64,000 bases of DNA from Symsagittifera roscoffensis (GCF_963678635.1 NC_087069.1:48192276-48256275), one strand, 5' to 3'; positions 43,097 to 55,379 are shown, counted from the first letter of the stretch. Program-made: numbers and translations. Notes: generated by a model from the sequence alone, not told the origin.

Positions 43097-44059
43097 TTAT
43101 GCGAGGTCCACCTGCCTCAGATAATCTGCATATGTGTCCAAATGCATCAAAAGGAACTCGGATAGTTCACTCAGATTTCTGATTACCTGGTGTCCAGTCA
43201 CAGAGATTATCGACTGTATCTTGCTTCCTTGCGGCACCATGCCGAACCTCTGACCGGAGATCACATTAAGTTTCTTGCTCAAACTGCTTGGTGCTTTAGT
43301 CTCTTCGACCTCCGTTGCTTCGAAGGTATTCAGTTGCTCCTGTAGTTTCTCATTTTCCAATTCGAGTTTCACATACTGTTCGATCTCTTTTGTCACCAGT
43401 TCCTGCTGCACTCTATTTAGAGCATCCCTCGTGGCTGCCCTATAATCACTCTTGAAGTCATCGGCCGCAGTCACTGTTTCCGCTTCACATGTCTCTTTAG
43501 TTACCGCTTGCATTTTCTGCGTCGCCAGCTCTTGCGGTTTGTCTTTTCTGCGCACCTCCGCTTCACTCAACAGGCGAGCGGACGTCGTTGCTGAGAACGA
43601 TGAGGACGTTGTTTGTTTCTCAGTCCCGCCTGCCATCATGGTGTTGTCTGTTGGAGATCTTCTAGTTGCCACTATTTCAGTTGAGATGCCGGACATTTCC
43701 GACATCTCCTCTCGGTCCAATGTCCCGGTGGAAGTGGCAAAATCATGGCCTTGTTCTACCGGAGTAGATTCACTCGCCACCCTTCTGTCTTTCCCCTCCG
43801 GTCCATGTACTTCCTGGTTCTCATTCATGGCCTGGTCCGTATAGACCTCCATTTCTAACATAGCTTTTTGCTCTTTTGAGGACTTCTGACTCCTACTTTC
43901 AACCATTCTGCCTAAAAACGTCTCCACTTTGTCGGTCCGGGCTCGTGTGATCCGATCCACAAAATGGTCGGTTATTATTTTTCTTTGCTTTTTAGGTATG
44001 ATTTTCCTAGAGCTATTACCTCGTTTAGGTATATTTGACTTGTCTAGACTCATTCTCAA
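43097..44059 (-). pseudogene. gag remnant without capsid and nucleocapsid, copy A
   Basis: This 320-codon frame starts with ATG at 44059. The first third is basic (IPKKQRKIITDHFVDRITRA) then acidic and Ser/Thr-rich. The last part (KEIEQYVKLELENEKLQEQL, then IQSIISVTGHQVIRNLSELS) matches the region of copy B between its zinc knuckles and protease (53770-54120). The capsid domain and CCHC knuckles present in copy B (52700-53575) are missing between these parts, so roughly 1.4 kb were probably deleted in frame. As it stands it could not form capsids. Confidence 0.7.
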
Positions 44060-46450
44060 TTTGTCACTTTTTAATTCCTATACACTCAATTCGATTGCTA
44101 GTGACCTTATAGTTTGACTATCAATAATAATGACACAACACAATAAATTTCACAAGATTCTATTAAATAATGACCACGAATCCCTTTATATTATCAGAGT
44201 ACAGCTTGTATATAATTTATTCACACTAACCGATTATCGGTCGTAAGATTTGAGAACTAGCACAATATGATGATATCAGTCAATTTAAAAGATAGTGTAC
44301 TCACTACCCAATCAAGCACAAATTATGTTGATTTAAAATCAAAAAAAATAACAGAATAGGAATACCTCTATGAAAAACGTATGTGTATTGTACTTATAGT
44401 CGGTCGCAGTACAATAGTCGAACTTGTATTTTAAAGAAAAAGCTTTCCCTGCTTGATGCTGCACCAAACAGACAAAACTTTGAAGGCAGTAATTTTCTCA
44501 AGTGGGCGTCTATTGCACCCACCGAGTACTCTACCTTCGGACTGCCCGAGCTAGATCTACTGAAATCCTCAGGGCAGCCACTTTTCGCAAAAACGTATTG
44601 GGTTTCAATCCACACCAATGAGTTACACTCTTTTTTAGTTTAGACTTAGTGTCGCGAATATCCGAGTTCGGACCAGTTTTGTTTTGGTCTGGTTTTTATT
44701 GACAGGCAAGTTACCAGTGCAGTCACTGATTCCTAGCCTGTCTGTTAATAACCTAATACCCCTCACTATAATTTTTTTTTGTTTACTTAAGTCCTTAAAC
44801 AAAATAGTACCCTTCCGGGTTGACAAAAACAGTACCCCTCCGGATTGGCAAAAATAGGACTCTTCCGGATTAGGACCCCTCTGAGTTAACTAATATAAGA
44901 CCCTTCCGGATTGGGACCCCTCTGGTTTTGTGAAAACAAGACCCCTCCGGATTTGGACCCCTCCGGATTGGGAGCCCTCTGGTTTTGTAAAAATAGCTTT
45001 TCGGAGACTTCCTTGATTTTCAACCTATACCCGTCCGGATACGTTCTCCGATGATATAATGCTGCTTGTATTAACTACGAAGGGTATGTGATCCTTACCT
45101 AGACCCTTTCGGATTGAAGTTAAGCGACTTATTTGACAATTCACGCTAACGGTGAAGGGTCTTATTGCTAGCATAATTTCGGCTCTATTGAGGTTTTCCG
45201 GTGCCTTAATCCTTCCCAATTCTTCTAGAACAGCTTAAAATTGCCTTATTCATTCGTTTCTACCCTTTGGTAGGGGTGTAAGGGCTTTCCAAATTTTTTT
45301 TTATAAAACGTGAGGGGTCTACCCTCGCGTATTGGTGAATTTGCTAAAAACAATGTGCCAGTCGGTCATATCTGGAAGTTTGACCTTGAGGAATATGAAA
45401 TACGTGGTTTTGGAATGAAGTTTAATTTTTCAAAAATTCGAATTGAGCCTTTCATGCTCTGTTTTCTCGCGTCAACTGAAAACAACAAAAATAAAATCAG
45501 AACAACCGAAATACAATTGGAGGAAAGTTGTCAATAAGCACAATGGGAAATTGTTATTCGCAATTTCCGTGGTAGAAAACGAGAGTAGAGCTGTCCTATC
45601 TGATATAGGAGACAGAACAATCACAAGAGCAAATAAGAACTCAATTGAACCAGAGTGAACCTTCAATGGAAATGTAGACAACTGAAGTCTCCCAATGGTT
45701 CAGATGCAAAACTACCTTCTCAAGTTAAAACTCATTTCCTTTGATTGGAACTCATTGTTAGAAAGTTTTTAGAGTTACATTCAATTATATTCAAGCTAGA
45801 GTTATTAATTAGCTTAATTATTCTGTTTCTCAAGTGTGCTGCTATGTAAGTACCAAATTTTGTTTTCCCGAGTGCATTTTATGATAAGTATGTAAGGCGA
45901 GTTTTAGATTGGTCCATCTGAAATGGATCAAAGTTCCACTGTCCAATAAAAAGTAATTTAACGGATTATTCCGACCCTGTGTTTAACGGCGTTCGCGTAT
46001 TTTGGGTACTTTGAGACCTAAGAATGGGGACGTTCATATTTTCTAGAGTGGGGGGGACATTTTGGTAGTGGCCTGTAAGCTGTAACGGGTTCTAGTCTCA
46101 TGTCGCAAGGGAACCGAATTGACTCCGACCGTTTTTGAGGTAGAAAAACACAAGAGATAGTGTCCCTGACTCTTGAGCCAATGGTTATAGGGCCTTTTTT
46201 TCTTAAGCCTCATATGTGACCGAAGTAGGCGACTGTTACATAGTGTTTTTATGGCGCTCCTGGGTGTTTTTACGACATCATGACTACGGAGTCGAACCCA
46301 CTTGACACAGCTCCGGGCTACATACCCATTCTAGAGTACCGGTGGTACGGTTCAGCGGGAACGTGTAGACCTTCCGGTTGTACCGTGATAGCTTTTTATG
46401 AAAACTTGAGAAAACTTCCTGGTACGCTCTCCAAACGAGGCTTAGCTAAT
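43675..46450. repeat. Tandem duplication unit 1 (2.78 kb: gag start, leader, possible LTR)
   Basis: 43675-46450 is repeated at 46451-49251 in direct orientation with a few substitutions and small indels. The unit covers the first roughly 128 codons of copy A's gag and all upstream DNA to a point ending GAGGCTTAGC. If the family has an LTR, it should lie in this unit, but no matching 3' LTR exists in the window, so its limits cannot be set. Between 44060 and 46450 I see no conserved coding frame. Confidence 0.9.
44800..44990. repeat. Minisatellite of CCCTCCGGATTGG-type units
   Basis: Imperfect repeats of words such as ACCCCTCCGGATTGG, spaced by A/T-rich stretches, occur about eight times here. 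The same array recurs in the duplicated unit at about 47590-47780 with small differences in unit number. Confidence 0.8.
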
Positions 46451-49251
46451 TTTCAGTTGAGATGCCGGACAGTTCCGACATCTCCTCTCCGTCCAATGTC
46501 CCGGTGGAAGTGGCAAAATCATGGCCTTGTTCTACCGGAGTAGATTCACTCGCCACCCTTCTGTCTTTCCCCTCCGGTCCATGTACTTCCTGGTTCTCAT
46601 TCATGGCCTGGTCCGTATAGACCTCCATTTCTAACATAGCTTTTTGCTCTTCTAAGGACTTCTGACTCCTAGTTTAAACCATTCTGCCTAAAAACGTCTC
46701 CACTTTGTCGGTCCGGGCTTGTGTGATCCGATCCACAAAAAGGTCGGTTATTATTTTTCTTTGCTTTTTAGGTATGATTTTCCTAGAGCTATTACCTCGT
46801 TTAGGTATATTTGACTTGTCTAGACTCATTCTCAATTTGTCACTTTTTAATTCCTATACACTCAATTCGATTGCTAGTGACCTTATAGTTTGACTATCAT
46901 TAATAATGACACAACACAATAAATTTCACAAGATTATATTAAATAGTGACCACGAATCCCTTTATATTATCAGAGTACAGCTTGTATATAATTTATTCAC
47001 ACTAACCGATTATCGGTCGTAAGATTTGAGAACTAGCACAATATGATGATATCAGTCAATTTAAAAGATAGTGTACTCACTACCCAATCAAGCACAAATT
47101 ATGTTGATTTAAAATAAAAAAAATAACAGAATAGGAATACCTCTATGAAAAACGTATGTGTATTGTACTTATAGTCGGTCGCAGTACAATAGTCGAACTT
47201 GTATTTTAAAGAAAAAGCTTTCCCTGCTTGATGCTGCACCAAACAGACAAAACTTTGAAGGCAGTAATTTTCTCAAGTGGGCGTCTATTGCACCCACCGA
47301 GTACTGTATTACCTATCTACCTTCGGACTGCCCGAGCTAGACCTACTGAAATCCTCAGGGCAGCCACTTTTCGCAAAAACGTATTGGGTTTCAATCCACA
47401 CCAATGAGTTACACTCTTTTTTAGTTTAGACTTAGTGTCGCGAACATCCGAGTTCGGACCAGTTTTGTTTTGGTCTGGTTTTTATTGAAAGGCAAGTTAC
47501 CAGTGCAGTCACTGATTCCTAGCCTGTCTGTTAATAACCTAATACCTCTCACTATAATTTTTTTTGTTTACTTAAGTCCTTAAACAAAATAGTACCCTTC
47601 CGGGTTGACAAAAACAGTACCCCTCCGGATTGGCAAAAATAGGACTCTTCCGGATTGGGACCCCTCTGAGTTTCTGAGTTAACTAATATAAGACCCTTCC
47701 GGATTGGGACCCCTCTTGTTTTGTGAAAACAAGACCCCTCCGGATTTGGACCCCTCCGGATTGGGAGCCCTCTGGTTTTGTAAAAATAGCTTTTCGGAGA
47801 CTTCCTTGATTTTCAACCTATAGCCGTCCGGATACGTTCTCCGATGATATAATGCTGCTTGTATTAACTACGAAGGGTATGTGATCCTTACCTAGACCCT
47901 TTCGGATTGAAGTTAAGCGACTTATTTGACAATTCACGCTAACGGTGAAGGGTCTTATTGCTAGCATAATTTCGGCTCTATTGAGGTTTTCCGGTGCCTT
48001 AATCCTTCCCAATTCTTCTAGAACAGCTTAAAATTGCCTTATTCATTCGTTTCTACCCTTTGGTAGGGGTGTAAGGGCTTTCCAAATTTTTTTTTATAAA
48101 ACGTGAGGGGTCTACCCTCGCGTATTGGTGAATTTGCTAAAAACAATGTGCCAGTCGGTCATATCTGGAAGTTTGACCTTGAGGAATGCGAAATACGTGG
48201 TTTTGGAATGAAGTTTAATTTTTCAAAAATTCGAATTGTGCCTTTCATGCTCTGTTTTCTCGCGTCAACTGAAAACAACAAAAATAAAATCAGAACAACC
48301 GAATTACAATTGGAGGAAAGTTGTCAATAAGCACAGTGGGAAATTGTTATTCGCAATTTCCGTGGTAGAAAACGAGAGTAGAGCTGTCCTATCTGATATA
48401 GGAGACAGAACAATCACAAGAGCAAATAAGAACTCAATTGAACCAGAGTGAACCTTCAATGGAAAGGTAGACAACTGAAGTCTCCCAATGGTTCAGATAC
48501 AAAACTACCTTCTCAAGTTAAAACTCATTTCCTTTGATTGGAACTCATTGTTAGAAAGTTTCTAGAGTTACATTCAATTATATTCAAGCTAGAGTTATTA
48601 ATTAGCTTAATTATTCTGTTTCTCAAGTGTGCTGCTATGTAAGTACCAAATTTTGTTTTCCCGAGTGCATTTTATGATAAGTATGTAAGGCGAGTTTTAG
48701 GTTGGTCCATCTGAAATGGATCAAAGTTCCACTGTCCAATAAAAAGTAATTTAACGGATTATTCCGACCCTGTGTTTAACGGCGTTCAGGTATTTTGGGT
48801 ACTTTGAGACCTAAGAATGGGGACGTTCATATTTTCTAGAGTGGGCAGAGGGGGGGGGGGACATTTTGGTAGTGGCCTGTAAGCTGTAACGGGTTCTAGT
48901 CTCATGTCGCAAGGGAACCGAATTGACTCCGACCGTTTTTGAGGTAGAAAAACACAAGAGATAGTGTCCCTGACTCTTGAGCCAATGGTTATAGGGCCTT
49001 TTTTTCTTAAGCCTCATATGTGACCGAAGTAGGCGACTGTTACATAGTGTTTTTATGGCGCTCCTGGGTGTTTTTAAGACATCATGACTACGGAGTCGAA
49101 CCCACTTGACAAAGCTCCGGGCTACATACCCATTCTAGAGTACCGGTGGTACGGTTCAGCGGGAACGTGTAGACCTTCCGGTTGTACCGTGATAGCTTTT
49201 TATGAAAACTTGAGAAAAATTCCTGGTACGCTCTCCAAACGAGGCTTAGCC
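46451..49251. repeat. Tandem duplication unit 2
   Basis: Near-identical second copy of 43675-46450. On the minus strand it ends with a 63-codon gag fragment (46637-46446; MLEMEVYTDQAMNENQEVHG at its start) that is cut off where unit 1 begins. Unit-specific changes include a short insertion near 47305, differences in the CCGGATTGG array, and a longer G run at about 48847. It carries no complete gene. Confidence 0.9.
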
Positions 49252-50599
49252 AACCGAGTAAGGGGGCGGGGTAACTAGGGGGACAAAAACACGAGCAAAA
49301 AGACAAAAAGCGAAACAAAAACAAGAAAAAAGTATAGAAAAAGGAACAAAAACCATAAAACAAAATTGACAGTGACTTTTGAAACCAGATTAGTTGGATC
49401 AAACCTTTATATTAATTAAATAGTATACCCATTCTGTTCTACAAGACCGATCGTTTCGATCAACCTAGCAATCTAATCCAGTAACCTCAATAAGGTACCC
49501 AAAAGAGGGGCGTTGTTAAGGTTTTTCAGATAGCTTGATACTTAGCTGGACAACTAGGAGACTTGACTGGAAGAGGTAACCAGCCGAGTGGGAAAGTGGT
49601 TCACAAGGATTGAGCTGAACCGCTAGGAGACTTGACTGGAAGAGGTGACCAGCCAAGTGGGAAGGTGTTGCTGGTGTCAAGTGCAGTGCACGTCAAGGGG
49701 ACAACCAGCACGGGACCGCCAGAACAAGAGGAGGACGCACAAGGGTGTTCTCAAGTTGGAAAAACGGGTATCGTTAAAATCCACCTTACATTATAGGAAT
49801 TAAGTGTAAAACTGGATAAGCGGAGCCCCATTGTTTTGAGGAAGTTTTTACTCAAGCAGGCCTGGAAACAGGTCTACGGTTTTCTCTCGAGAGTATTAGC
49901 ACCGGGCGCTTAAGGGAATTTTCGGTTTAAGAGGGGGGCTAAAGAGGGGGGAGGGTAGAAGGGGGGGGGGGGGGGCTGGTTAGGTTATAGGTTGGTGGTT
50001 GTAAAGTGTAAAAAGGGGGGACACATTAGAGTATCTAATTGATCGGCATCGTCGATTTAGTTACATTAGAGTCTTACACGCGTCGGTTATAAGGAGCGGA
50101 TATCCAAATTTAACATCGAATTAAGGTGGGTTCCCTGGTCGGATCGGTAGGGGGGAACGGACATAGACAGTTTTTGTGATACCCCATAAGATCGCTAGCA
50201 GGGGGGAGAAAAACGTGTGGCAATCGGGTACCAGACGTTTTTTCGGACAAAGGTTGACATCTGTCAGCTTTGAAATTTAGGTGGGTTCATCTCTCTGTTT
50301 TTATAATTTTTTCCTGTTTAAATTTTCACGTTTTGGTGAGAATTTGTTATTGGTATTTGAACGAACAGGTGATCACAAGATACCTGCGAAGAAGTTGGTG
50401 TTTCAAATTGCCTGAAACAACGAAAGGGAGATAAATACAGGGGGTCAGTATTTGAATTTTGGCCATTAAGATAGGGATTTTGGGAAAATTTTTACTAGAG
50501 CTCAAGTGGTGGTACACGGTACAGTGGTTCAAGAGTCCCCACAACAAAGAGGAAGAGATCCTACTATCCAGACACTTGGTGACAAGTCTTGGGACAGTA
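49252..50599. other. G-rich and short-repeat DNA before copy B, no gene
   Basis: It contains a two-copy repeat (GAGACTTGACTGGAAGAGGT near 49557 and 49628), strongly G-rich tracts including about 15 Gs at 49961-49975, and an A/T-rich stretch near 49410-49430. It may hold the 5' LTR and leader of copy B, but no second LTR is in the window to confirm this. Confidence 0.5.
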
Positions 50600-51175
50600 C
50601 CGAAGAAGTCATGGGACATCGCAGTCTGGGACGGTCTTGGAGCAGTGCAGTCTTGGGACAGTCTTGGGACAGTGCAGTTTTGGGACAGTCTTGGGACGGT
50701 GCAGTCTTGGGACAGTCTTGAGCCAGAGCAGTCTTGGTACGGTCTTGGAACAATATAGTCTTGGGACACTGGTCTTGGGACAGTGGTCTTGGGACAGTAG
50801 TCTTGGGACAGTGGTCTTGGGACAGTGGTCTTGGGACAGTGGTCTTGGACACTAGTCTTGGGACAGTAGTCTTGGGACACTAGTCTTGGGACAGTAGTCT
50901 TGGGACAGTAGTCTTGGGACAATAGTCTTGGGACAGTAGTCTTGGGACAGTAGTCTTGGGACAGTAGTCTTGGGACAGTAGTCTTGGGACACTAGTCTTG
51001 GGACAGTAGTCTTGGGACAGTAGTCTTGGGACAGTAGTCTTAGGGCAAGGTTCTTGGAACGGTAGTCTTGGGACAGTAGTCTCGGGACACTAGTCTTGGA
51101 ACAGTAGTCTTGGGACAGTAGTATTGGGACAGTCGTGTTAGTGCAAGGGTCTTGGGACAGTGGTCTTGCGACACT
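50600..51175. repeat. 14-bp minisatellite (CTTGGGACAGTAGT)
   Basis: About 40 tandem units of CTTGGGACAGTAGT and close variants (…GTGGT, …GTGCAGT, …CACTAGT). Because 14 is not a multiple of three and the unit lacks stop codons in most frames, long open frames arise on both strands with a 14-residue period; these are by-products and not genes. Confidence 0.95.
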
Positions 51176-51479
51176 AACAAGAAGTACTGGGACAGCACCG
51201 AATAGTCTTGGGACAGTAGAGAGAAAGCTTAGGACAGCACGAAGAAGTGGGGTGACGGTACTAAAGAGTCTTAAGACAGGTCGAAAAAATTGAATCAAAA
51301 GCAATAGGACTAGTCGGAACTCGATACTGTTAGGATCACGAATTAGTAGAATTTTAACAAAATCTTAGAAGGAACAGAAAAATAGTTTTTCATTTTTTTA
51401 TCAAACAATTTTTTTTATTCTTAGAATAGAATTTTGTAAATACCAATTTTGTAAATAGAATCAATTGTAAATAAAAATC

Positions 51480-52726
51480 ATGAGACGGAGCAGGGTATCG
51501 GTGGCTGAAAACAGATCTACAGAATCAAAGACAAAATATAACTCGTCGCTACGTAAAACGACATCTATGGGCCCCAATGTAACAAAGAAGAACTTTTCAG
51601 TTAGCATGGTCAACACGAGGAGTAGTACAGAGAACAAAACAAAAGAGGGTACGGAAGGGAAACAAGCGGAACCGCCATCGAGATTGACCTAGGAACACTG
51701 GACCAGACTATGGATGAGGTGGAGAAGAAGACGACGGAGTCAACACAGAGGCCGAATGCAGAAGAACCAAATCCAAAGTCCATGGAGTTCTCGCCGATAG
51801 ACACTGTGGAAGACACAACGGGCAACACGCCAGAAACGGTAAAGGACGAGTCTCAAGCAAAAAGAACGTCATTTACTGAAATGTTGGCAATGATGGTCCG
51901 GATGAAATCAAGAGACATAGCGACGGAGGAACCGAAGGCCGAGAAAGGCAAAACATTCGGAACAGTTTCCACAAAAACGACAGACACCGACCAAAACGAA
52001 GACCAGGTCAGACCGGGAGCAGCAGCCAACAACAGGGCAACAGTTGACCATGAAACAACTTCTCTCGATCTGGGCGATCTGATGGCGAAGCTAGATCAGA
52101 TCGACAAGAGACTAAAGCACAGCGAGGAGGATAGAGAGGTGATAAAGAAAGATTTAAGATACAACAAATGTGAGTACCTGGACAACTATTTCAATCTGGC
52201 GAAAGCGACAGAGGAAAAGCTTCAGCAGATGTCAGACAAGGTAAATGCCACTGATGGAGAGCGAGGCAAGAACATCAAAAAAGACATGCAAGAAATGAAG
52301 CAACGATTTGACGCAGAGAACAGCCAGTTGGGAAGTCTGGAAACGATAATGGACACAATGAGTAGGGACCAGGCTGAGAATTCATGTGCATTACAGGCAA
52401 AACTAGACGCCATCTTGAGAAACTCTAGGTCACAGGACAGGCCGGCAGCGGAACGAATGCAAGTCAATAGAGTTGACTTCGTGGAAACACAACGGAACAA
52501 ACGGCAATCAACACCGTTACCATTACCCCGGGATGCCGCGAGTACAGCACCGGGGGGGGGGGGGCAAAGCAATTTTGAAAAGTGGAACAGCAAACACAAC
52601 GAGTGGTCCAGGGGACTCCACGACTCACAACAACGTGGGACCGGATGTCATGACATGGGCAAGCACCTGGGAAATGATGAACAGGACACTAGAAGCCTTC
52701 GCCACAAGGAACACCGACTCGAGTGA
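51480..52726 (+). pseudogene. gag N-terminal (matrix-like, coiled-coil) region, copy B
   Basis: ATG at 51480 starts a basic Ser/Thr-rich frame that ends at 51692. A second frame, 51710-52726 (338 codons), continues with an acidic Thr/Glu-rich part, then a coiled coil (LMAKLDQIDKRLKHSEEDRE to about 52250) and a Gln/Asp-rich helix. Near 52552-52564 a run of 13 Gs marks the point where the capsid frame takes over. Copy A has only the first, basic portion in divergent form. This is the usual place of a matrix-like domain in gag, as inference. Confidence 0.6.
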
Positions 52727-53336
52727 CAGAGGAAGCAACAAATCCAGGAAAAATTTCAAAAAACCGAAAGAACTCAAGGATGATTCAGATGGATACATTG
52801 ATACTTGGGTAGAAGTCATGAGATTGCACTTGGAACAAGACAACTTGAACGATGAGAGGCAAGCATGCACAGCGATACTCAGCAACTTGGAAGGCACGGC
52901 GTTGAAATGCGTGGTTACGAAGAAGGAAGAGGAACGCGACACTGCGGATAAAATCTTCGAGATACTGTTGAATCGGTTCGGGTCAGGCATGATGGGTCAT
53001 CAAGTGATGATGCGATTTGAAATGAGAAGGCAAAGGGACGATGAATCGATAGACAGGTTCGTAGATGATCTTGAGAGCTTGAGACGAAGGAGTGACCCTG
53101 AAGAGTCCGCAAACAGAAGAAACTTTAGCATCGCCTCAAAGTTCATTGATGGGGTAAAGAGTGATGACTTGAGAACAATGTTAGCAACATACTATACATT
53201 GTCGAAAGATAGTGCACGGACTCCAGAAGAGATGAGACAGAAGTTGAGAGAGAACATGCTAATGAAACCCAAGAAATACTCATATTCAGATAACAGGAAT
53301 ATGCAAGGGGGGAACCAAACACAAAGGTCGTCATAG
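52600..53336 (+). pseudogene. gag capsid domain, copy B
   Basis: In the frame running to 53336 (entered after the G13 run) a Ser/Lys-rich linker is followed by the retrotransposon capsid domain: DGYIDTWVEVMRLHLEQDNL, CTAILSNLEGTALKCVVTKK, EILLNRFGSGMMGHQVMMRF and DESIDRFVDDLESLRR. This is the helical 'W..M...L.......A....L...A' pattern of gypsy-type gag proteins that assemble capsids. The frame ends at TAG 53334-53336, just before the zinc knuckles. Copy A has lost this whole domain. Confidence 0.85.
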
Positions 53337-53339
53337 TAC

Positions 53340-53625
53340 AAGCCTAGAGATGACATGGACAAACGTAGATCATGCGCGAACTGCGGGTAAGCTGATCATC
53401 ACGTGGCGGATTGCACAACATACAAGCAGGGCATGAAGAGTCTGGGATATGCACCAGATGAGGAGGACATGAGCCAGGTGGAAGAACACTAGTACTATAG
53501 TGGCTTAATCATCAAAACAGGTGCAAGATGCTTCTTCTCCAATCAGGAGGGGCACTTCAGGATGGATTGTCCGTTGTTTTGGGAGGCGGTCCAGAACCAG
53601 AGTTACCCCAAACATAAATTGGCAT
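53340..53625 (+). pseudogene. gag zinc knuckles, copy B
   Basis: Two CCHC nucleocapsid knuckles are readable despite stops. The first is CANCG-stop-ADHHVADC (about 53376-53417; CX2CX4HX4C spacing with a TAA in the loop). The second is CFFSNQEGHFRMDC (about 53530-53571), in which the second Cys is Ser. Stop codons at about 53391 and 53492 break the region. In living elements these bind the RNA genome; here they are inactive. Confidence 0.7.
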
Positions 53626-54041
53626 AAGTGGCGGTGCAGAATCAGCGAAATAGACAGACCGAGTTTGAAACAAAAAACTTACAAGTACCGAGTGCGGAAG
53701 TGCCAACGAAGACAGTGAAGGCTGTAACGCAGGTTAACAATGCGACAGAGGCCACGGCCAAGAACGCTTTAGAGATAAATTATGAGAAGGCGGCGTCAGA
53801 GGCGATCAACACGGTGAAACATGACCTAGCAACGAAGGAAATAGAGCAACGGTTGAAGCAAGAGATCGACAGACAGAGATTGAATGAGACGCTAAGTTGC
53901 TCGGTGCCAGTGCAAGAAGCTATAGCAGAGTCGGAAAAAGAGTGGAAACTGCAACAATCTGAAAATGGTGACAGGAAAGTCATTTGGCAAAACGAAAATT
54001 GGAGCCAGGATAATGTCGATAATCACTGTAGGAGGCCATGA
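53626..54041 (+). pseudogene. Region between zinc knuckles and protease, copy B
   Basis: A frame of 137 codons is Gln/Glu/Lys-rich and helical, with a HDLATKEIEQRLKQEIDRQR coiled-coil segment that matches VTKEIEQYVKLELENEKLQE in copy A. It ends across a frameshift, where GARIMSIITVGGHEVTRKLS continues in another frame (copy A: KIQSIISVTGHQVIRNLS). The collinearity anchors the two copies at this point. Confidence 0.6.
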
Positions 54042-54790
54042 GGTGACAAGGAAGTTAAGTGAACCCAGCGACCAGACAGTAATGCACATTGACGTATACG
54101 CAGATTACTTGAGTGCGATAAGCCCACAGACGACATCTAGAGCATTTGAGGCGCTACTCACGAGAGGTGGCAGCAAGTCGGTCCATGTGGACAATAGATA
54201 CACAGAAGCTTATGGTCCGCATGAGGTGATGTTGGATATAGATGGGATAAACATCTACACGAAAACAATGATAACATGTGATGAAGATCTAGTCGGACAG
54301 ATCTACGTCGGCAGAGAAGAGTTAAAGGTGAGATCGATTGGACACTGTGCCATGCTGGAGGAAGATGCAATGCACATCGGGACAGAGGCAGACGTATCAG
54401 CACACGTGCTTGACATAAGTGGCAAGAAGACTCACTTGCGTGGGTTACTCGATACTGGAGTGGTTTGAGTGTAATACCAATCGAAACTTGGGGGCAAATG
54501 GGCCTCAACAAAGATGACTTGATAGACTCAAGAATACGGTTGTCAGCTGCTAACAAAGGGGCGCTGCGGGTGCTAGGCAGAACACCAATAATAGCCCTAA
54601 ATCTGGGGGAACGCAATCTGTGGATTAGGTTTCTTGTAGTAGTAAACCTAGATGAGTCTGACCAGTTCATTTTAGGCAGGGAATACATCAGGAAATTCGA
54701 CGTAACAATTGATTTAAACAATGCGATGTTCAGGATAAGAAACCCGGATAGGAGGTACGCAATTAAACCGGTAAATTTAATAATAGCCAA
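53965..54790 (+). pseudogene. Aspartic protease region, copy B
   Basis: Frame 53965-54468 covers the N-terminal beta region (AYGPHEVMLDIDGINIYTKT, like copy A's VYGPYHVMLNVDGISVYTRT) and reaches the active site GLLDTGVV. There one T appears missing in a T run, giving a stop. The next frame (from 54465) continues with LSVIP, a NLGERNLWIRFLVVV strand and FILGREYIRKFDVTIDL. The Asp-Thr-Gly triad is intact, but the frameshift at 54466-54469 separates it from the rest of the protease. Confidence 0.85.
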
Positions 54791-55184
54791 TGAAAATAAA
54801 GCACCGGTATTCTTGAGTAAGAGGGTGAGACTAAAGGCGAACGAAGCGGCAATCGTAAGCGTGCGAATGAAAAATTACAATGAACTAAGTGACAACAAGC
54901 AAGTATGCATAGTCTCAAATCTTAATAGTCAAAGTGCTGCTGTTTTAGGAAGATCCTTCTCGATAACCAAGAGCGGTCTCTGCGTCAGTGTCTTGTTGAA
55001 TACTCTTGATATACCCATCACGATACTGAGGGGGAGGAAGCTGGGATATGCTTTACCCGTTAAAACTCGATATGAAATGACTGAAAATTCAAAACAAAAT
55101 GAAGTTGTTGATTGTCCCAATCATAGGGACAAAATTTGTATCATGAGACGATTGAAGAAAAAAAAGGTTCATCAGGTCTTGTGA
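54791..55184 (+). pseudogene. Protease-to-RT linker domain, copy B
   Basis: Continuing in the 54465 frame, this part has RVRLKANEAAIVSVRMKNYN, then VLGRSFSITKSGLCVSVLLN and ITILRGRKLGYALPV, matching copy A at 42339-41971. It ends with a Lys-rich tail at a TGA (55182-55184). Following sequence (55185-55525) contains broken pieces of the RT N-terminal region, for example CNFVEHEIELEENAVPHREG in one frame. Confidence 0.7.
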
Positions 55185-55379
55185 AATCACTTAAGTCAGA
55201 GACGGACGATGGGCTATCGAGCTGTTCGAACTTTCCGCGGAACGGCCCACACTAGATGAAATGCAAAGTGGTAAACCGGTTCTGCCGGAGATCGAACACT
55301 TAAGGGGCAAGTTGAAGGACGAACAGCTCGACCCATCAAGGAAGTACTAGAGCGGAACGAGGAAGTTTTTTCGAGACAT

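Larger units (their letters stand above)
19540..46448 (-). mobile_element. Giant Ty3/gypsy-type LTR retrotransposon, copy A (interrupted by BEL element)
   Basis: On the minus strand, gag remnant, protease, RT, RNase H, linker, integrase, macro-like module and a very long third gene follow each other from about 44.06 kb to 19.54 kb. Protease-RT-RNase H-integrase is the Ty3/gypsy order. The BEL element at 29031-38844 splits the integrase. Without it about 17 kb remain. The 5' leader is duplicated (see 43675-49251). No 3' LTR is present: the element is cut off at its junction with the Polinton integrase. Its GC content is visibly higher than the surrounding Polinton DNA. Many stops and frameshifts show it is inactive. 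Confidence 0.85.

Noticed and set aside
50600..51175. CRISPR array
   Set aside because: The units are contiguous 14-bp tandem repeats without unique spacers and the context is eukaryotic.
50347..51304. Long open frames over the 14-bp repeat (191 and 150 codons minus strand, 88-99 codons plus strand)
   Set aside because: They are produced by a stop-free 14-bp tandem repeat; open frames on both strands with a 14-residue period and no domain are by-products of the repeat.
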